The notes below the pieces were generated by a model. It saw nothing but the letters and a program-made list of their open reading frames with translations. It searched no databases and was not told the origin of the DNA. Positions 37,514 to 45,568 of a stretch of DNA of 64,000 nucleotides are shown here, piece after piece (position 1 is the first letter of the stretch; each line of letters opens with the position of its first letter). Position numbers and translations under genes: made by a program. Source of the stretch: Actinoplanes sp. KI2 (lineage in GTDB: Bacteria > Actinomycetota > Actinomycetes > Mycobacteriales > Micromonosporaceae); the NCBI RefSeq assembly GCF_025630775.1, contig NZ_JAOSZE010000009.1:179437-243436 (forward strand), read 5' to 3'.

Positions 37514-38386
37514 TTGTCGGTCCGGCACCCGATCATCGTGGTGACCGGTTCCTCCGGAGCCGGTACCACCACCGTCAAGAACACCTTCGTCCAGATCTTC
37601 CGCCGGGAGGGGATACGCGCGGCCTACATCGAGGGGGACGCCTTCCACCGTTACGACCGGGAGGGCATGGTGGCCGCCATCGCCGAGGCGGACAGCCGCG
37701 GCAACCGCAACTTCAGCCACTTCAGTCCCCAGGCGAACCTCCTGGACGAGCTCGGCGAGACGTTCGAGGAGTTCGCCACGAAGGGCACCGGGCGCACCCG
37801 GCACTACGTGCACGACGAGATCGAGGCCCGGGCGTACGGCTGCCCGGCCGGCACGTTCACCCCCTGGCGGGACTTCGGGCCCGACGTCGACGTGCTGTTC
37901 TACGAGGGCCTGCACGGCGCCGCGGTGACGCCGACCGTGGACCTCGCCGCGTACGGGGATCTCAAGATCGGTGTGGTCCCGGTGATCAACCTGGAGTGGA
38001 TCCAGAAGCTGCACCGGGACCGCAGCAGCCGCGGGTACACGCCGGAGGCGGTCACCGACGTGATCCTGCGCCGGATGCCCGACTACATCGGGACCATCAC
38101 GCCGCAGTTCGCCAAGACGGACATCAACTTTCAGCGGGTGCCGACGGTGGACACGTCCAACCCGTTCGTGGCCCGCACCATCCCGTCGCCGGCGGAGTCG
38201 CTCGTCGTGATCCGGTTCCGGGATCAGAGCGGCATCGACTTCCCGTACCTGCTCGCCATGATCCACGACAGCTTCATGTCCCGGGCCAACTCGATCGTCA
38301 TCCCCGGCGGCCGGCTCGATCTCGCCATGCAGCTGATCCTCACCCCCATGATCCAGCGGCTCGTGGAGAGCCGACGAGCCGGCTGA
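37514..38386 (+). CDS. cbbP: phosphoribulokinase
   Basis: 290 residues from TTG 37514, which has GAGGAG six bases upstream; no ATG lies near the conserved N-terminus. The P-loop is VTGSSGAGTTTVKN (12-19), followed by AAYIEGDAFHRYDREGM and FYEGLHGAA, the usual residues of bacterial (class I) phosphoribulokinase, and late SFMSRANSIVIPGG. It phosphorylates ribulose 5-phosphate to RuBP for Rubisco, whose large subunit gene starts 21 bases downstream. Length fits the class. Confidence 0.93.
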   Translation: MSVRHPIIVVTGSSGAGTTTVKNTFVQIFRREGIRAAYIEGDAFHRYDREGMVAAIAEADSRGNRNFSHFSPQANLLDELGETFEEFATKGTGRTRHYVHDEIEARAYGCPAGTFTPWRDFGPDVDVLFYEGLHGAAVTPTVDLAAYGDLKIGVVPVINLEWIQKLHRDRSSRGYTPEAVTDVILRRMPDYIGTITPQFAKTDINFQRVPTVDTSNPFVARTIPSPAESLVVIRFRDQSGIDFPYLLAMIHDSFMSRANSIVIPGGRLDLAMQLILTPMIQRLVESRRAG

Positions 38387-38407
38387 CCAACCCAAGGAGG
38401 AGCACGA

Positions 38408-39835
38408 ATGACAGCGACGGTACCGGCCAAGATGTATCAGGCCGGCGTGCACCCGTACGCCGCGACCTACTGGGACCCCGGATACCTGCCCGCCGAGACC
38501 GACCTGCTCGCCTGCTTCAAGATCGTGGCCCAGGACGGCGTGCCGCGTGAGGAGGCGGCCGCCGCGATCGCCGCCGAGAGCTCCACCGGCACCTGGACGA
38601 CCGTGTGGACCGACCTGCTCACCGATCTCGACCACTACAAGGGCCGCGCGTACCGGATCGAGGACGTGCCCGGCGATCCCGACGCGTTCTACGCGTTCGT
38701 CGCGTACCCCCTCGATCTGTTCGAGGAGGGGTCGGTGGTCAACGTCCTCACCTCGCTGGCCGGCAACGTCTTCGGCTTCAAGGCGATCCGGTCGCTGCGG
38801 CTGGAGGACGTCCGCTTCCCGCTGACCTTCGTGCTGACCTGCGGCGGCCCGCCGAACGGCATCCGGGTCGAACGCGACAAGCTGAACAAGTACGGGCGGC
38901 CCCTGCTCGGCTGCACCATCAAGCCCAAGCTCGGCCTGTCGGCCCGCAACTACGGCCGGGCGGTGTACGAGTGCCTGCGCGGCGGCCTCGACTTCACCAA
39001 GGACGACGAGAACATCAACTCGCAGCCGTTCATGCGCTGGCGCGACCGGTACGAGCAGGTGGCGCGCGCGATCCGGCAGGCCGAGGCGGAGACCGGCGAG
39101 CGCAAGGGCCACTACCTCAACGTCACGGCCGGCACGGTCGAGGCCATGTACGAGCGCGCCGAGTTCGCCCGCGAGCTGGGCATGCCGATCATCATGCACG
39201 ACTACCTGACCGCCGGCTTCACCGCGCACGCGTCGCTGGCCAACTGGGCCCGCCGGCACGGCATGCTGCTGCACGTGCACCGCGCGCTGCACGCCGTGCT
39301 GGACCGCAACCCGCGGCACGGCATCCACTTCCGGGTGCTGGCCAAGGCGCTGCGGCTGGCCGGCGGCGACCACCTGCACTCCGGCACCGTGGTGGGCAAG
39401 CTGGAGGGCGACCGGCAGGCGACGCTGGGCTGGATCGACGTCATGCGCGAGTCGTTCGTGGCCGAGGACCGCTCCCGCGGCATCTTCTTCGACCAGGACT
39501 TCGGGCACATGCCCGGGGTGTTCCCGGTGGCCTCCGGGGGCATCCATGTAGGACACATTCCGGCCCTGGTCGGCATCTTCGGCGACGACTCGATCCTGCA
39601 GTTCGGCGGCGGCACGCTGGGGCACCCGTGGGGCAACGCGGCCGGCGCGACGGCGAACCGGGTCGCGGTCGAGGCCTGCGTGCTCGCCCGCAACGAGGGC
39701 AGCGACATCGAGCGCGACGGCGCCGCGATCCTGCGCGCGGCGGCCAAGCACAGCCCGGAGCTCGAGGCCGCCCTGCAAACCTGGAGCGACGTGCGCTTCG
39801 AGTTCGACGTGGTCGACAAGATCGACCGGGCCTGA
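38408..39835 (+). CDS. cbbL: ribulose-1,5-bisphosphate carboxylase/oxygenase large subunit (form I, red-type)
   Basis: 475 residues. ATG has AAGGAGGA seven bases upstream. Active-site elements are complete: TIKPKLGLS with Lys172, [17 protein letters not shown] with the carbamylated Lys198, and loop 6 [11 protein letters not shown] with its Lys, plus [20 protein letters not shown]. The N-terminus ([17 protein letters not shown]) matches the red-type (IC/ID/IE) pattern, and an actinobacterial form IE enzyme is likely. It fixes CO2 onto RuBP. It is followed by the small subunit; no CbbX activase gene is in the window, although red-type enzymes normally use one. Confidence 0.95.
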   Translation: MTATVPAKMYQAGVHPYAATYWDPGYLPAETDLLACFKIVAQDGVPREEAAAAIAAESSTGTWTTVWTDLLTDLDHYKGRAYRIEDVPGDPDAFYAFVAYPLDLFEEGSVVNVLTSLAGNVFGFKAIRSLRLEDVRFPLTFVLTCGGPPNGIRVERDKLNKYGRPLLGCTIKPKLGLSARNYGRAVYECLRGGLDFTKDDENINSQPFMRWRDRYEQVARAIRQAEAETGERKGHYLNVTAGTVEAMYERAEFARELGMPIIMHDYLTAGFTAHASLANWARRHGMLLHVHRALHAVLDRNPRHGIHFRVLAKALRLAGGDHLHSGTVVGKLEGDRQATLGWIDVMRESFVAEDRSRGIFFDQDFGHMPGVFPVASGGIHVGHIPALVGIFGDDSILQFGGGTLGHPWGNAAGATANRVAVEACVLARNEGSDIERDGAAILRAAAKHSPELEAALQTWSDVRFEFDVVDKIDRA

Positions 39836-39846
39836 GGGAGACGCTC

Positions 39847-40149
39847 ATGCAGATGAAGACGGAAACCTTCTCCTACCTGCCGCCGCTGACCCCGGCGCAG
39901 ATCCGCCGGCAGATACAGCACATCGTGGCCGAGGGCTGGATCGCCGCCGTCGAGCATTGCCCGCCCGCGGACACGCCGCCCAGCTACTGGTCGATGTGGA
40001 AGCTCCCGCTGTTCGGCGTCCAAGAGGCGGACGTCGTGCTGGCCGAGCTGGACGCCTGCCGGGCCGCCAACCCGGGGCACCTGGTGCGGGTGCTCGGGTA
40101 CGACCCCAGGCGCCAGACGGTGGGGCTCGCGTTCGTGACACATCGCTGA
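39847..40149 (+). CDS. cbbS: ribulose-1,5-bisphosphate carboxylase small subunit
   Basis: 100 residues; ATG with GAGGGAGA upstream, 11 bases after the large-subunit stop. Conserved blocks: FSYLPPLTPAQIRRQIQHIV, PSYWSMWKLPLFG and HLVRVLGYDP. It ends at VGLAFVTHR, without the C-terminal hairpin extension of about 30 residues that is usual in red-type IC/ID small subunits. It caps the L8 core and ends the Calvin operon; a strong terminator follows. Confidence 0.94.
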   Translation: MQMKTETFSYLPPLTPAQIRRQIQHIVAEGWIAAVEHCPPADTPPSYWSMWKLPLFGVQEADVVLAELDACRAANPGHLVRVLGYDPRRQTVGLAFVTHR

Positions 40150-40159
40150 CGGGTTTACC

Positions 40160-40191
40160 GAGCCCGCCCGCGCCTCGGCGCGGGCGGGCTC
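40160..40191. terminator. bidirectional hairpin terminator after cbbS
   Basis: GAGCCCGCCCGCGCC (40160-40174) and GGCGCGGGCGGGCTC (40177-40191) are perfectly complementary, a 15-bp stem with a very tight loop. It lies 10 bases beyond the small-subunit stop and 4 bases from the convergent CoA-binding protein gene. Confidence 0.8.
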
Positions 40192-40195
40192 CGCC

Positions 40196-40672
40196 TCACA
40201 CCTGCCGGGGGACGTTGCCGGTGCGGGTGAGCACGAAGCGCATCGCCTTGTGCCCGAAGTCGGCGGTCGGGGCGAACATCAGCGGGCAGCCGCCGTCGAT
40301 GACGGTGATCCCCTGCTGCCGGCCGTACCCGGCGGCCGCCTCCGACACGCTGCCCGCGCCGGGCCCGCGGTGCATCCACACGTACTTGATGCCGAGCTCG
40401 GCGCATTCGTGCATGGTGGACTCCGCGGTCTCCGGCCGGGTGCCGATGACGACGGCCTCGACCCCGCCGGGCACCGACCTCAGGTCGGGATAGCACCGGC
40501 CGCCCTCGATCTCGTCGGTGTTCGGGTTGATCGCGAACACCTCGTAGCCGCGGTCCCGCAGTCGCCGGTAGACGGCGTTGCTGCCGTGACCCTGCGGGTT
40601 GCGCGACACCCCGGTGACGGCGATCCGCTTGTGGGCCAGGAACTCCGATGCGGCCTGCTTCATCTCGATCAT
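40196..40672 (-). CDS. CoA-binding protein (YccU family)
   Basis: 158 residues from ATG 40672, five bases after GAGGAGG; a GTG one codon upstream would be too close to that site. A Rossmann-type CoA_binding_2 domain: RIAVTGVSRNPQGHGSNAVY, YEVFAINPNTDEIEGGRCYP, AVVIGTRPETAE, and late VIDGGCPLMFA. The family binds CoA or nucleotide and has no settled function. Convergent to the Calvin operon and separated from it by a terminator, so not part of it. Confidence 0.85.
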   Translation of the reverse strand: MIEMKQAASEFLAHKRIAVTGVSRNPQGHGSNAVYRRLRDRGYEVFAINPNTDEIEGGRCYPDLRSVPGGVEAVVIGTRPETAESTMHECAELGIKYVWMHRGPGAGSVSEAAAGYGRQQGITVIDGGCPLMFAPTADFGHKAMRFVLTRTGNVPRQV

Positions 40673-40818
40673 CACGGCCTCCTCAACCGGGTCGAGCCGT
40701 CACCCCGAACGATCCGCCGGTGACCACCGGCCGGCCAGGGACGAAAGTCAGCACCGGAGTGCCAACCGGCTCATCGTGTGGCAGCGTGGATCCACCCACC
40801 GAGGACGGAGGTCTCCCG

Positions 40819-41529
40819 GTGACGCCGGCGTCCACCACCGACATCCTCACGCACGGCTCCGACCGGCCGCGCCGGCTCTCCCCGCGCGGCCTGGCCGTCG
40901 TGATCGTGGTCGGGCTGGCGCTGGCCGGGGGCCTGGTGGCCGCGCGGTTGCGGCCGGCGCCGCCGTTCCGCCTGATCGACCTGCAAGGGGTGTACGCGGG
41001 GATGGTGCGCTCGGACGGGCAGAACGACGCGGCGGTGATCGATCCCCGCAGCGTCGCCGCGGAGGCCGAGACGGTCGCGCCGGGCGCCTGCGAGCCGCTG
41101 TTCGAGGCGAGCGTGCTCAACCGGCCGCCGCCCGGGGCGCTGGACGGCGTGGGCACGTTCTGGGCGCTCGGCCCGGCCGGGGTCTCCCTGTTCACCTACC
41201 GGTTCGCCGGTCCCGCGGCGGCCGGCCGGGAGTTCGCCCGGCTGGCCGCGGCCTACGACGGCTGCCGGGACACCCGGGTCGCGGTGACCGGCCGGCTGAC
41301 GGCCACCGGGCAGCTGGCCGGGCTGCGGCGCGATCGCGTACAGCTGGCTTATGTTCTTGATTCCGGGGACGGCACCAAGCTGGCGGTGCACGTGCTGGCC
41401 CTCAGCAACACGGTGTCCTGGCAGTACCGGTACGTGCCGGTGCCCGGCCCCTACGACTCGCAGACCGCGCAGAACGTGATGGACTCGCTGGCCGACCAGA
41501 TGCGCGCGGTGCAGCGCCTACGCCGCTGA
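40819..41529 (+). CDS. membrane-anchored exported protein of unknown function
   Basis: 236 residues from GTG 40819 with GGAGG seven bases upstream. A single hydrophobic segment (about 23-43, LAVVIVVGLALAGGLVAARL) after a positively charged stretch marks an N-terminal anchor, with the rest outside. The extracellular part has two Cys (GACEPLF and DGCRDTR) that could pair. I do not recognise the family; its layout resembles sensor-like extracellular proteins of actinomycetes. Its last codons (RLRR and stop) lie in the first copy of a 53-bp tandem repeat. Confidence 0.72.
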   Translation: MTPASTTDILTHGSDRPRRLSPRGLAVVIVVGLALAGGLVAARLRPAPPFRLIDLQGVYAGMVRSDGQNDAAVIDPRSVAAEAETVAPGACEPLFEASVLNRPPPGALDGVGTFWALGPAGVSLFTYRFAGPAAAGREFARLAAAYDGCRDTRVAVTGRLTATGQLAGLRRDRVQLAYVLDSGDGTKLAVHVLALSNTVSWQYRYVPVPGPYDSQTAQNVMDSLADQMRAVQRLRR

Positions 41530-41669
41530 GGCCGACACGGTGTAGGCGCCGTGGGCGCAGCCGGCGGTGCCTACGCCGCTGAGGCCGACACGGTGTAGGC
41601 GCCGTGGGCGCAGCCGGCGGTGCCTACGCCGCTGAGGCCGACACGGTGTAGGCGCCACGGGCGCAGCCG
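41516..41669. repeat. 53-bp tandem repeat at the ends of two convergent genes
   Basis: Three copies of a 53-base unit start at 41516, 41569 and 41622; the third is cut short at about 41669 and differs at two bases. Copy 1 supplies the last codons and stop of the + strand exported protein, copy 3 supplies the last codons and stop of the minus strand GH5 protein (end SASAA). The middle copy and the intervening parts are non-coding. The period is not a multiple of three, and each copy also holds an 8-bp near-inverted repeat that could act as a terminator. Confidence 0.92.
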
Positions 41670-44347
41670 GTGATCCGCCAGCCGCCCTTGACCTGCGCCG
41701 ACGACGCATCGGCGACCCCCGTCGTGGTCAGGCGGGGCGCCACGATGCCGGGCACCCAGATGTCGACGAGGCAGTTCGCCGGGTTGTCGGCGGCGGTGGC
41801 GGTGATCCGCAGTCCGCCGTCCGGTCCCGAGGTGAGCGAGTCCAGCCGGCCCGGCAACGCCCTCGGGAAGGCCCTCGACAGGGGTAGCGCGAAGGCCGCG
41901 GGCGGCGGGGTCGACGCACCCGTGCGGCAGTCCACGGCGACCAGGTTCCCGGAGGTCGTGGCGTCGTCGCCGGTCTCCGGCGAGCCGCACCCCTGCCGCC
42001 ACACCCAGAACGCGCCGCCGGCGCCGAGCCGGTCCTGGGCCGCCGCGAAGCGCCGCAGCTTGGCACCGTCCACCGCCGGCTCGCCGAACCAGCCCCACTC
42101 GCCGAACCACAACGCGGCCCCGTACGCGCGGGCGGCGCGGGCCGAGACGGCCTGGTTCCGCTCGATCGACGCGATCGTCAGGCCCGTGCCCTGGTCCATG
42201 CTGATCGACTCGCTGTACGGGTGCGGGGCGAAGACCACCTGCCGGTCGTCGGTGAAGCCGGGCGCCGGGGCCACGTCGAAGCCGAGGCCCGACCACAGCA
42301 CGCTGGGCTCGAAGAACGCGAGGTGGGTGTGCCCGCCGACGGCCCGCTCGGCCGCGCGGATGGCCGTGATCGCGGCGTCGTAGTACCGGCCGAGCAGCAG
42401 CCCCGAGCTGATCGGCGGCCCGGCCCCGATCCCGGGCTCGTTGAGCAGGTCGTAACCGGCCACGGCGGGCTCGTTGGCGAAGGCCTGCGCGACGAACGCC
42501 CAGGTACGCACGAGCTCGCCCTGGATGCCGTCGCGGTCGGTGTAGAAGTTCTCGAAGGCCGTCGCCACCGCCGGCGCCAGGTCGCGGGCCAGGAACTGGC
42601 AGTGCGCGGTGCCGTCGGTGATGGTCGCCCACGCGGGCGCGCCGTCCCAGCCGGTGGTCGGGGTCGTCCCGCCGCCGCACCGCTCGGCCGGGCGGGCGAG
42701 CGCGTTGCCCCAGGCGTCCTCGTGCATGTCCAGCACGGTGTAGATGCCGTGGGCCTTGGCACCGGCCACCGCGGCCTGGATCTGCCGGAGGTAGGACTGG
42801 TCGAAGGTGCCGCGCTGGGGCTCCAGCCGCGACCAGGACAGGCCGAGCCGGATCACGTTGAAGCCCATCGCCGCCATCTGCTCGAAGTCGCCGTCGGTCA
42901 GCGCCTGTGTCGCCGGGACGGCCGGATCGCGCAGGTAGTAGTCGATCAGCTGGTTCACGTTGACGCCCCGGAGGATCACCTGCCGGCCGGTGACGTCGCC
43001 GATCGTCGCGAGCCCGTCCGCGGCCTCGTTCCCGGCGGGGGCCGGGAGCACCCGGAGGAATTCCATGCCGCCGGACGCCGCGACCGCCCCGGCGGCCGGC
43101 GGACCGGCGGGAGCCGACGCGCCGATCACCGGTGCGAGCGCCAGAACGAGCACGCCGATCGCCGCGACCAGCACGACCGGCCGGCGGCCGGTACGTGCCT
43201 GGGGCGCCGGCCTCGATCGCAGGCGCTGTGCCGCCCCGGCCGCGACAGCGCCGATGAGGCCGACCACTGCGCCGTAGCCGATCCCGGTCGCGACGCTGAT
43301 CAGCGAGGTGGCGATCCACCATTGGTCCGGCCCGGCGCCGGCGAGGTGGTCCGGAGCCATCGCGACGAGGACGGCATCGACCACACCGAGGCCGAGACCC
43401 GCCACCACGGACGCCAGGCAGACCGTCAACGGACCGCCTTGCTGCAGCCCGCGCCGGAGCAGCCACAGCGCCCCGGCGAACAGGGCCAGGAACGCCGTCA
43501 CGCCGGCGAGGAAGCCGAGCACGCCGTTGGCCGCCGTCGGTGCGGCCACGAAGCCGGCGAACGCGTAGCCGACCGGCCCGCCGTGCCACCAGTGAGCGGC
43601 CGGTCCGATCGCCGCCAGAGCGGTCACCGCCACCATGACGGCCATCGAGAGTGCAACCGGGAACGTTTCGCCAGCGGCGGCCTGCACCCCGCCGCGAGCC
43701 TCGGCGGCGGTCTGCGCCTCGCCGCGGGCCTCGGCGGCGGTCTGCGCCTCGCGGGCCTCGGCGGCGGTCTGCGCCTCGCCGCGGGCCTCGGCGGCGGTCG
43801 TCGTCGACGCCGCCCGGGAGCCGCCGGTCTCGGCGCCGGACACCGGCCGCGGCCCGAACCGGGCGGCGAGCGCCGCGCCGGCCGCGACCAGCCAGCCGAC
43901 GAGGAGGAACTTGATCGCCGCGAAGCCGCTCGTGCCCAGCGCATACGCCAGGGCCGAGCCGGCCGGCAGGTGCGGCCCCACCATCGGCAGGGCCGACGCG
44001 AAGCCGCTCGCCGCCGTCGCCCAGGCGCCGGCGCCGACCACCGCGATCCAGGTGACTGCGAACACCCACCGGGCCGGCGACTGCCTGGCGACCAGGAAGG
44101 CCGGTACGGCGGTGCCGGCCAGCAGGACCGGGAGACCGACCACGAGCGGCGCCCAGCGGTAGACGCCACCCGAGCCGAGCACCGGCAACCCCCGGCCGCC
44201 GATCGGCGCGAGCAGACCCGAAGGATCGGACGCGGCGGCGACCGCCAGCACGGCAAGCAGCATGACAACGGCGGCCGCGGCGGCCCGGATCTGCGGCGCC
44301 ACCCAGCGCGACCGAGGGCGCGCGGTGACAGGAACGGTGCTGGTCAT
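41624..44347 (-). CDS. multi-pass membrane protein fused to GH5 glycoside hydrolase domain (endoglycoceramidase-like)
   Basis: 907 residues from ATG 44347, 11 bases after a good -10 box. Residues 1-415 hold about nine hydrophobic segments, interrupted at 185-222 by EAR/EAQT repeats encoded by a DNA repeat. The C-terminal half is a GH5 TIM barrel (about 455-770): RQVILRGVNVNQLIDYY, FNVIRLGLSWSRLEP, acid/base Glu637 in YDLLNEPG, nucleophile Glu750 in LWFGEWGWFG. A beta domain follows to the end (SASAA). The barrel motifs match the endoglycoceramidase/cellulase-like GH5 branch, which cleaves glycolipid headgroups or beta-glucan. A GH5 tethered to a long membrane domain is unusual. The 3' end lies in a tandem repeat. 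Confidence 0.82.
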   Translation of the reverse strand: MTSTVPVTARPRSRWVAPQIRAAAAAVVMLLAVLAVAAASDPSGLLAPIGGRGLPVLGSGGVYRWAPLVVGLPVLLAGTAVPAFLVARQSPARWVFAVTWIAVVGAGAWATAASGFASALPMVGPHLPAGSALAYALGTSGFAAIKFLLVGWLVAAGAALAARFGPRPVSGAETGGSRAASTTTAAEARGEAQTAAEAREAQTAAEARGEAQTAAEARGGVQAAAGETFPVALSMAVMVAVTALAAIGPAAHWWHGGPVGYAFAGFVAAPTAANGVLGFLAGVTAFLALFAGALWLLRRGLQQGGPLTVCLASVVAGLGLGVVDAVLVAMAPDHLAGAGPDQWWIATSLISVATGIGYGAVVGLIGAVAAGAAQRLRSRPAPQARTGRRPVVLVAAIGVLVLALAPVIGASAPAGPPAAGAVAASGGMEFLRVLPAPAGNEAADGLATIGDVTGRQVILRGVNVNQLIDYYLRDPAVPATQALTDGDFEQMAAMGFNVIRLGLSWSRLEPQRGTFDQSYLRQIQAAVAGAKAHGIYTVLDMHEDAWGNALARPAERCGGGTTPTTGWDGAPAWATITDGTAHCQFLARDLAPAVATAFENFYTDRDGIQGELVRTWAFVAQAFANEPAVAGYDLLNEPGIGAGPPISSGLLLGRYYDAAITAIRAAERAVGGHTHLAFFEPSVLWSGLGFDVAPAPGFTDDRQVVFAPHPYSESISMDQGTGLTIASIERNQAVSARAARAYGAALWFGEWGWFGEPAVDGAKLRRFAAAQDRLGAGGAFWVWRQGCGSPETGDDATTSGNLVAVDCRTGASTPPPAAFALPLSRAFPRALPGRLDSLTSGPDGGLRITATAADNPANCLVDIWVPGIVAPRLTTTGVADASSAQVKGGWRITGCARGAYTVSASAA
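43691..43800 (-). repeat. 30-bp coding repeat encoding EAR/EAQT linker
   Basis: Four consecutive units, about 30, 30, 27 and 23 bases, encode AAEARGEAQT-type decapeptides (one is a nonapeptide). The 3-base loss in one unit keeps the frame. They form a charged linker between membrane segments of the GH5 fusion protein. Copy number probably varies between strains. Confidence 0.85.
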
Positions 44348-44358
44348 GGTGGACGCGA

Positions 44359-44389
44359 ATAATACTCGTGTTCCGGGGTTGTCAACCCC
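44359..44389 (-). promoter_or_regulatory. promoter with overlapping palindromic operator for the GH5 fusion gene
   Basis: On the minus strand TTGACA (44385-44380) and TATTAT (44364-44359) form a sigma-70-like promoter with a 15-base spacer, ending 11 bases before the ATG, so the transcript is probably leaderless or nearly so. The -35 box lies inside a perfect 15-base palindrome GGGGTTG-T-CAACCCC (44375-44389), a likely repressor site. The regulator is not in the neighbourhood. Confidence 0.6.
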
Positions 44390-44473
44390 TGCCGCGGTCA
44401 ACCGCACCATCCCGCGCAGAGCGGGCGCACGCTGCACAAACAGGCGCGTAACGGGCTCCGACCGGCGGCGGCC

Positions 44474-45187
44474 CTACGCGGCGTCCTCGATCAGGTCGAG
44501 GTCGCGGACGCAGAAGCCGTGGTGCTCGAAGGTCTCGTTGAGCACCGTGCCGAGGCACTGCCGCACCGAGCGGCCCCGGGCGTACGGCGGCCAGACATCG
44601 TCGTCGGGCACCGGCGCCCGCGCGGCGAGCTGCTCGGCGGTGACCTCGTCGAGCCAGGCCTCGAGCTCGGCGGCCTGCGCGGCACGCACGCTCACGATCT
44701 CGTCGAGGCCCGGATCGAGCGACAGGTCAAGCCCGTGCGCTCCGCGGTAGGGCTCGACGGTCGTCCCGATGCCCATCGGCGTGAACAGCTCCGTCGAGCC
44801 CAGGCAGCAGCGGCGGAACCACGAGTCGTGGACGAAGACCAGGTGGCGCATCGTCTGCGCCGCCGACCACTCGCCGTGCACGCTGCGGCGCTCGATGCCC
44901 GGCGTACGGCGGATCCGCTCGATCGTGGCGGCCCAGCCGGCCTGGAGCCGGCGCGATGCCTCGCGCAGATCGGCCGGGTCCTCGGAGCGGATCAGCACCC
45001 GCACCGGATGCCGCCGGTCGAGCTCCGCCTCGACGTACTGCGTGACCTCGACACCGTTCACCACGAGGTTGGTGACGAGCCCGTCGATCACGGCGTCCTG
45101 CATGACGACCCCGATCAGGCGTGCCCCGGTCAGATCACACTCGCGGAACTCCGCACCGCGCAGATCCTCATCGATATACCGCGTCAT
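44474..45187 (-). CDS. DinB-like protein with pentapeptide-type N-terminus
   Basis: 237 residues. Start taken at ATG 45187 (MTRYIDEDLRG); an ATG at 45196 is possible. The first 45 residues read EDLRGAEFRECDLTGARLIG, one or two pentapeptide-repeat turns. The rest is DinB-like: GEWSAAQTMRHLVFVHDSWF, ELEAWLDEVTAEQLAAR and a late NETFEHHGF, the metal-binding His pattern of DinB-type hydrolases or thiol-dependent enzymes. The same architecture is widespread in actinomycetes, function unknown. The GH5 gene's promoter region follows at its 3' side. Confidence 0.82.
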   Translation of the reverse strand: MTRYIDEDLRGAEFRECDLTGARLIGVVMQDAVIDGLVTNLVVNGVEVTQYVEAELDRRHPVRVLIRSEDPADLREASRRLQAGWAATIERIRRTPGIERRSVHGEWSAAQTMRHLVFVHDSWFRRCCLGSTELFTPMGIGTTVEPYRGAHGLDLSLDPGLDEIVSVRAAQAAELEAWLDEVTAEQLAARAPVPDDDVWPPYARGRSVRQCLGTVLNETFEHHGFCVRDLDLIEDAA

Positions 45188-45313
45188 GCTCCGCATACTA
45201 GGTCCGACCACCGACAATCCCGCTCGCCCAGACCCGCTCCCGCGACGAGGCCGGGGCAGCGCGGCGGCAACGAAACCACCAGCGAGCGCGCGTTCGACCT
45301 GTTGACGTCGCGT

Positions 45314-45568
45314 CTACTGTTCCGCGTCTTCGTGCTCCGCGATCAACTGATAGCCGTCGGCAACGCAAGCATCGCGGTTTCGATCCACCCAACGTTGGCC
45401 GGCAACTCCGTCGTCCCCCCAGCATGGGATGGTGTCGGCGATGACGGCGCCGTCCCGTTCATGGATGACGCGGATCTCGACGCCCTCTTCGTCGATCGAG
45501 GCCATGACGGTAATGGTCTCGACACCTTGAGGTGTCTCTCGCCGGTAGACCTCTGTTTTGATGGGCAC
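45314..45568 (-). CDS. small hypothetical protein
   Basis: 84 residues from GTG 45568. Composition is protein-like (KTEVYRRETPQGVETITVMA, EIRVIHERDGAVIADTIPC, WVDRNRDACVADGYQLIAE) with alternating beta strands, and acidic. No family recognised. A weak AGGA lies about eight bases before the GTG. Lower GC and stop-rich neighbours make coding plausible but not certain. Confidence 0.5.
   Translation of the reverse strand: MPIKTEVYRRETPQGVETITVMASIDEEGVEIRVIHERDGAVIADTIPCWGDDGVAGQRWVDRNRDACVADGYQLIAEHEDAEQ

Noticed and set aside
40648..40818. Upstream extension of the exported protein to 40648
   Set aside because: Would overlap the divergent CoA-binding gene and place the signal anchor far inside; GTG 40819 has GGAGG at correct distance.
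41516..41669. CRISPR-like array at the 53-bp repeats
   Set aside because: Whole units are tandemly repeated without unique spacers, and they overlap gene ends; no cas genes.
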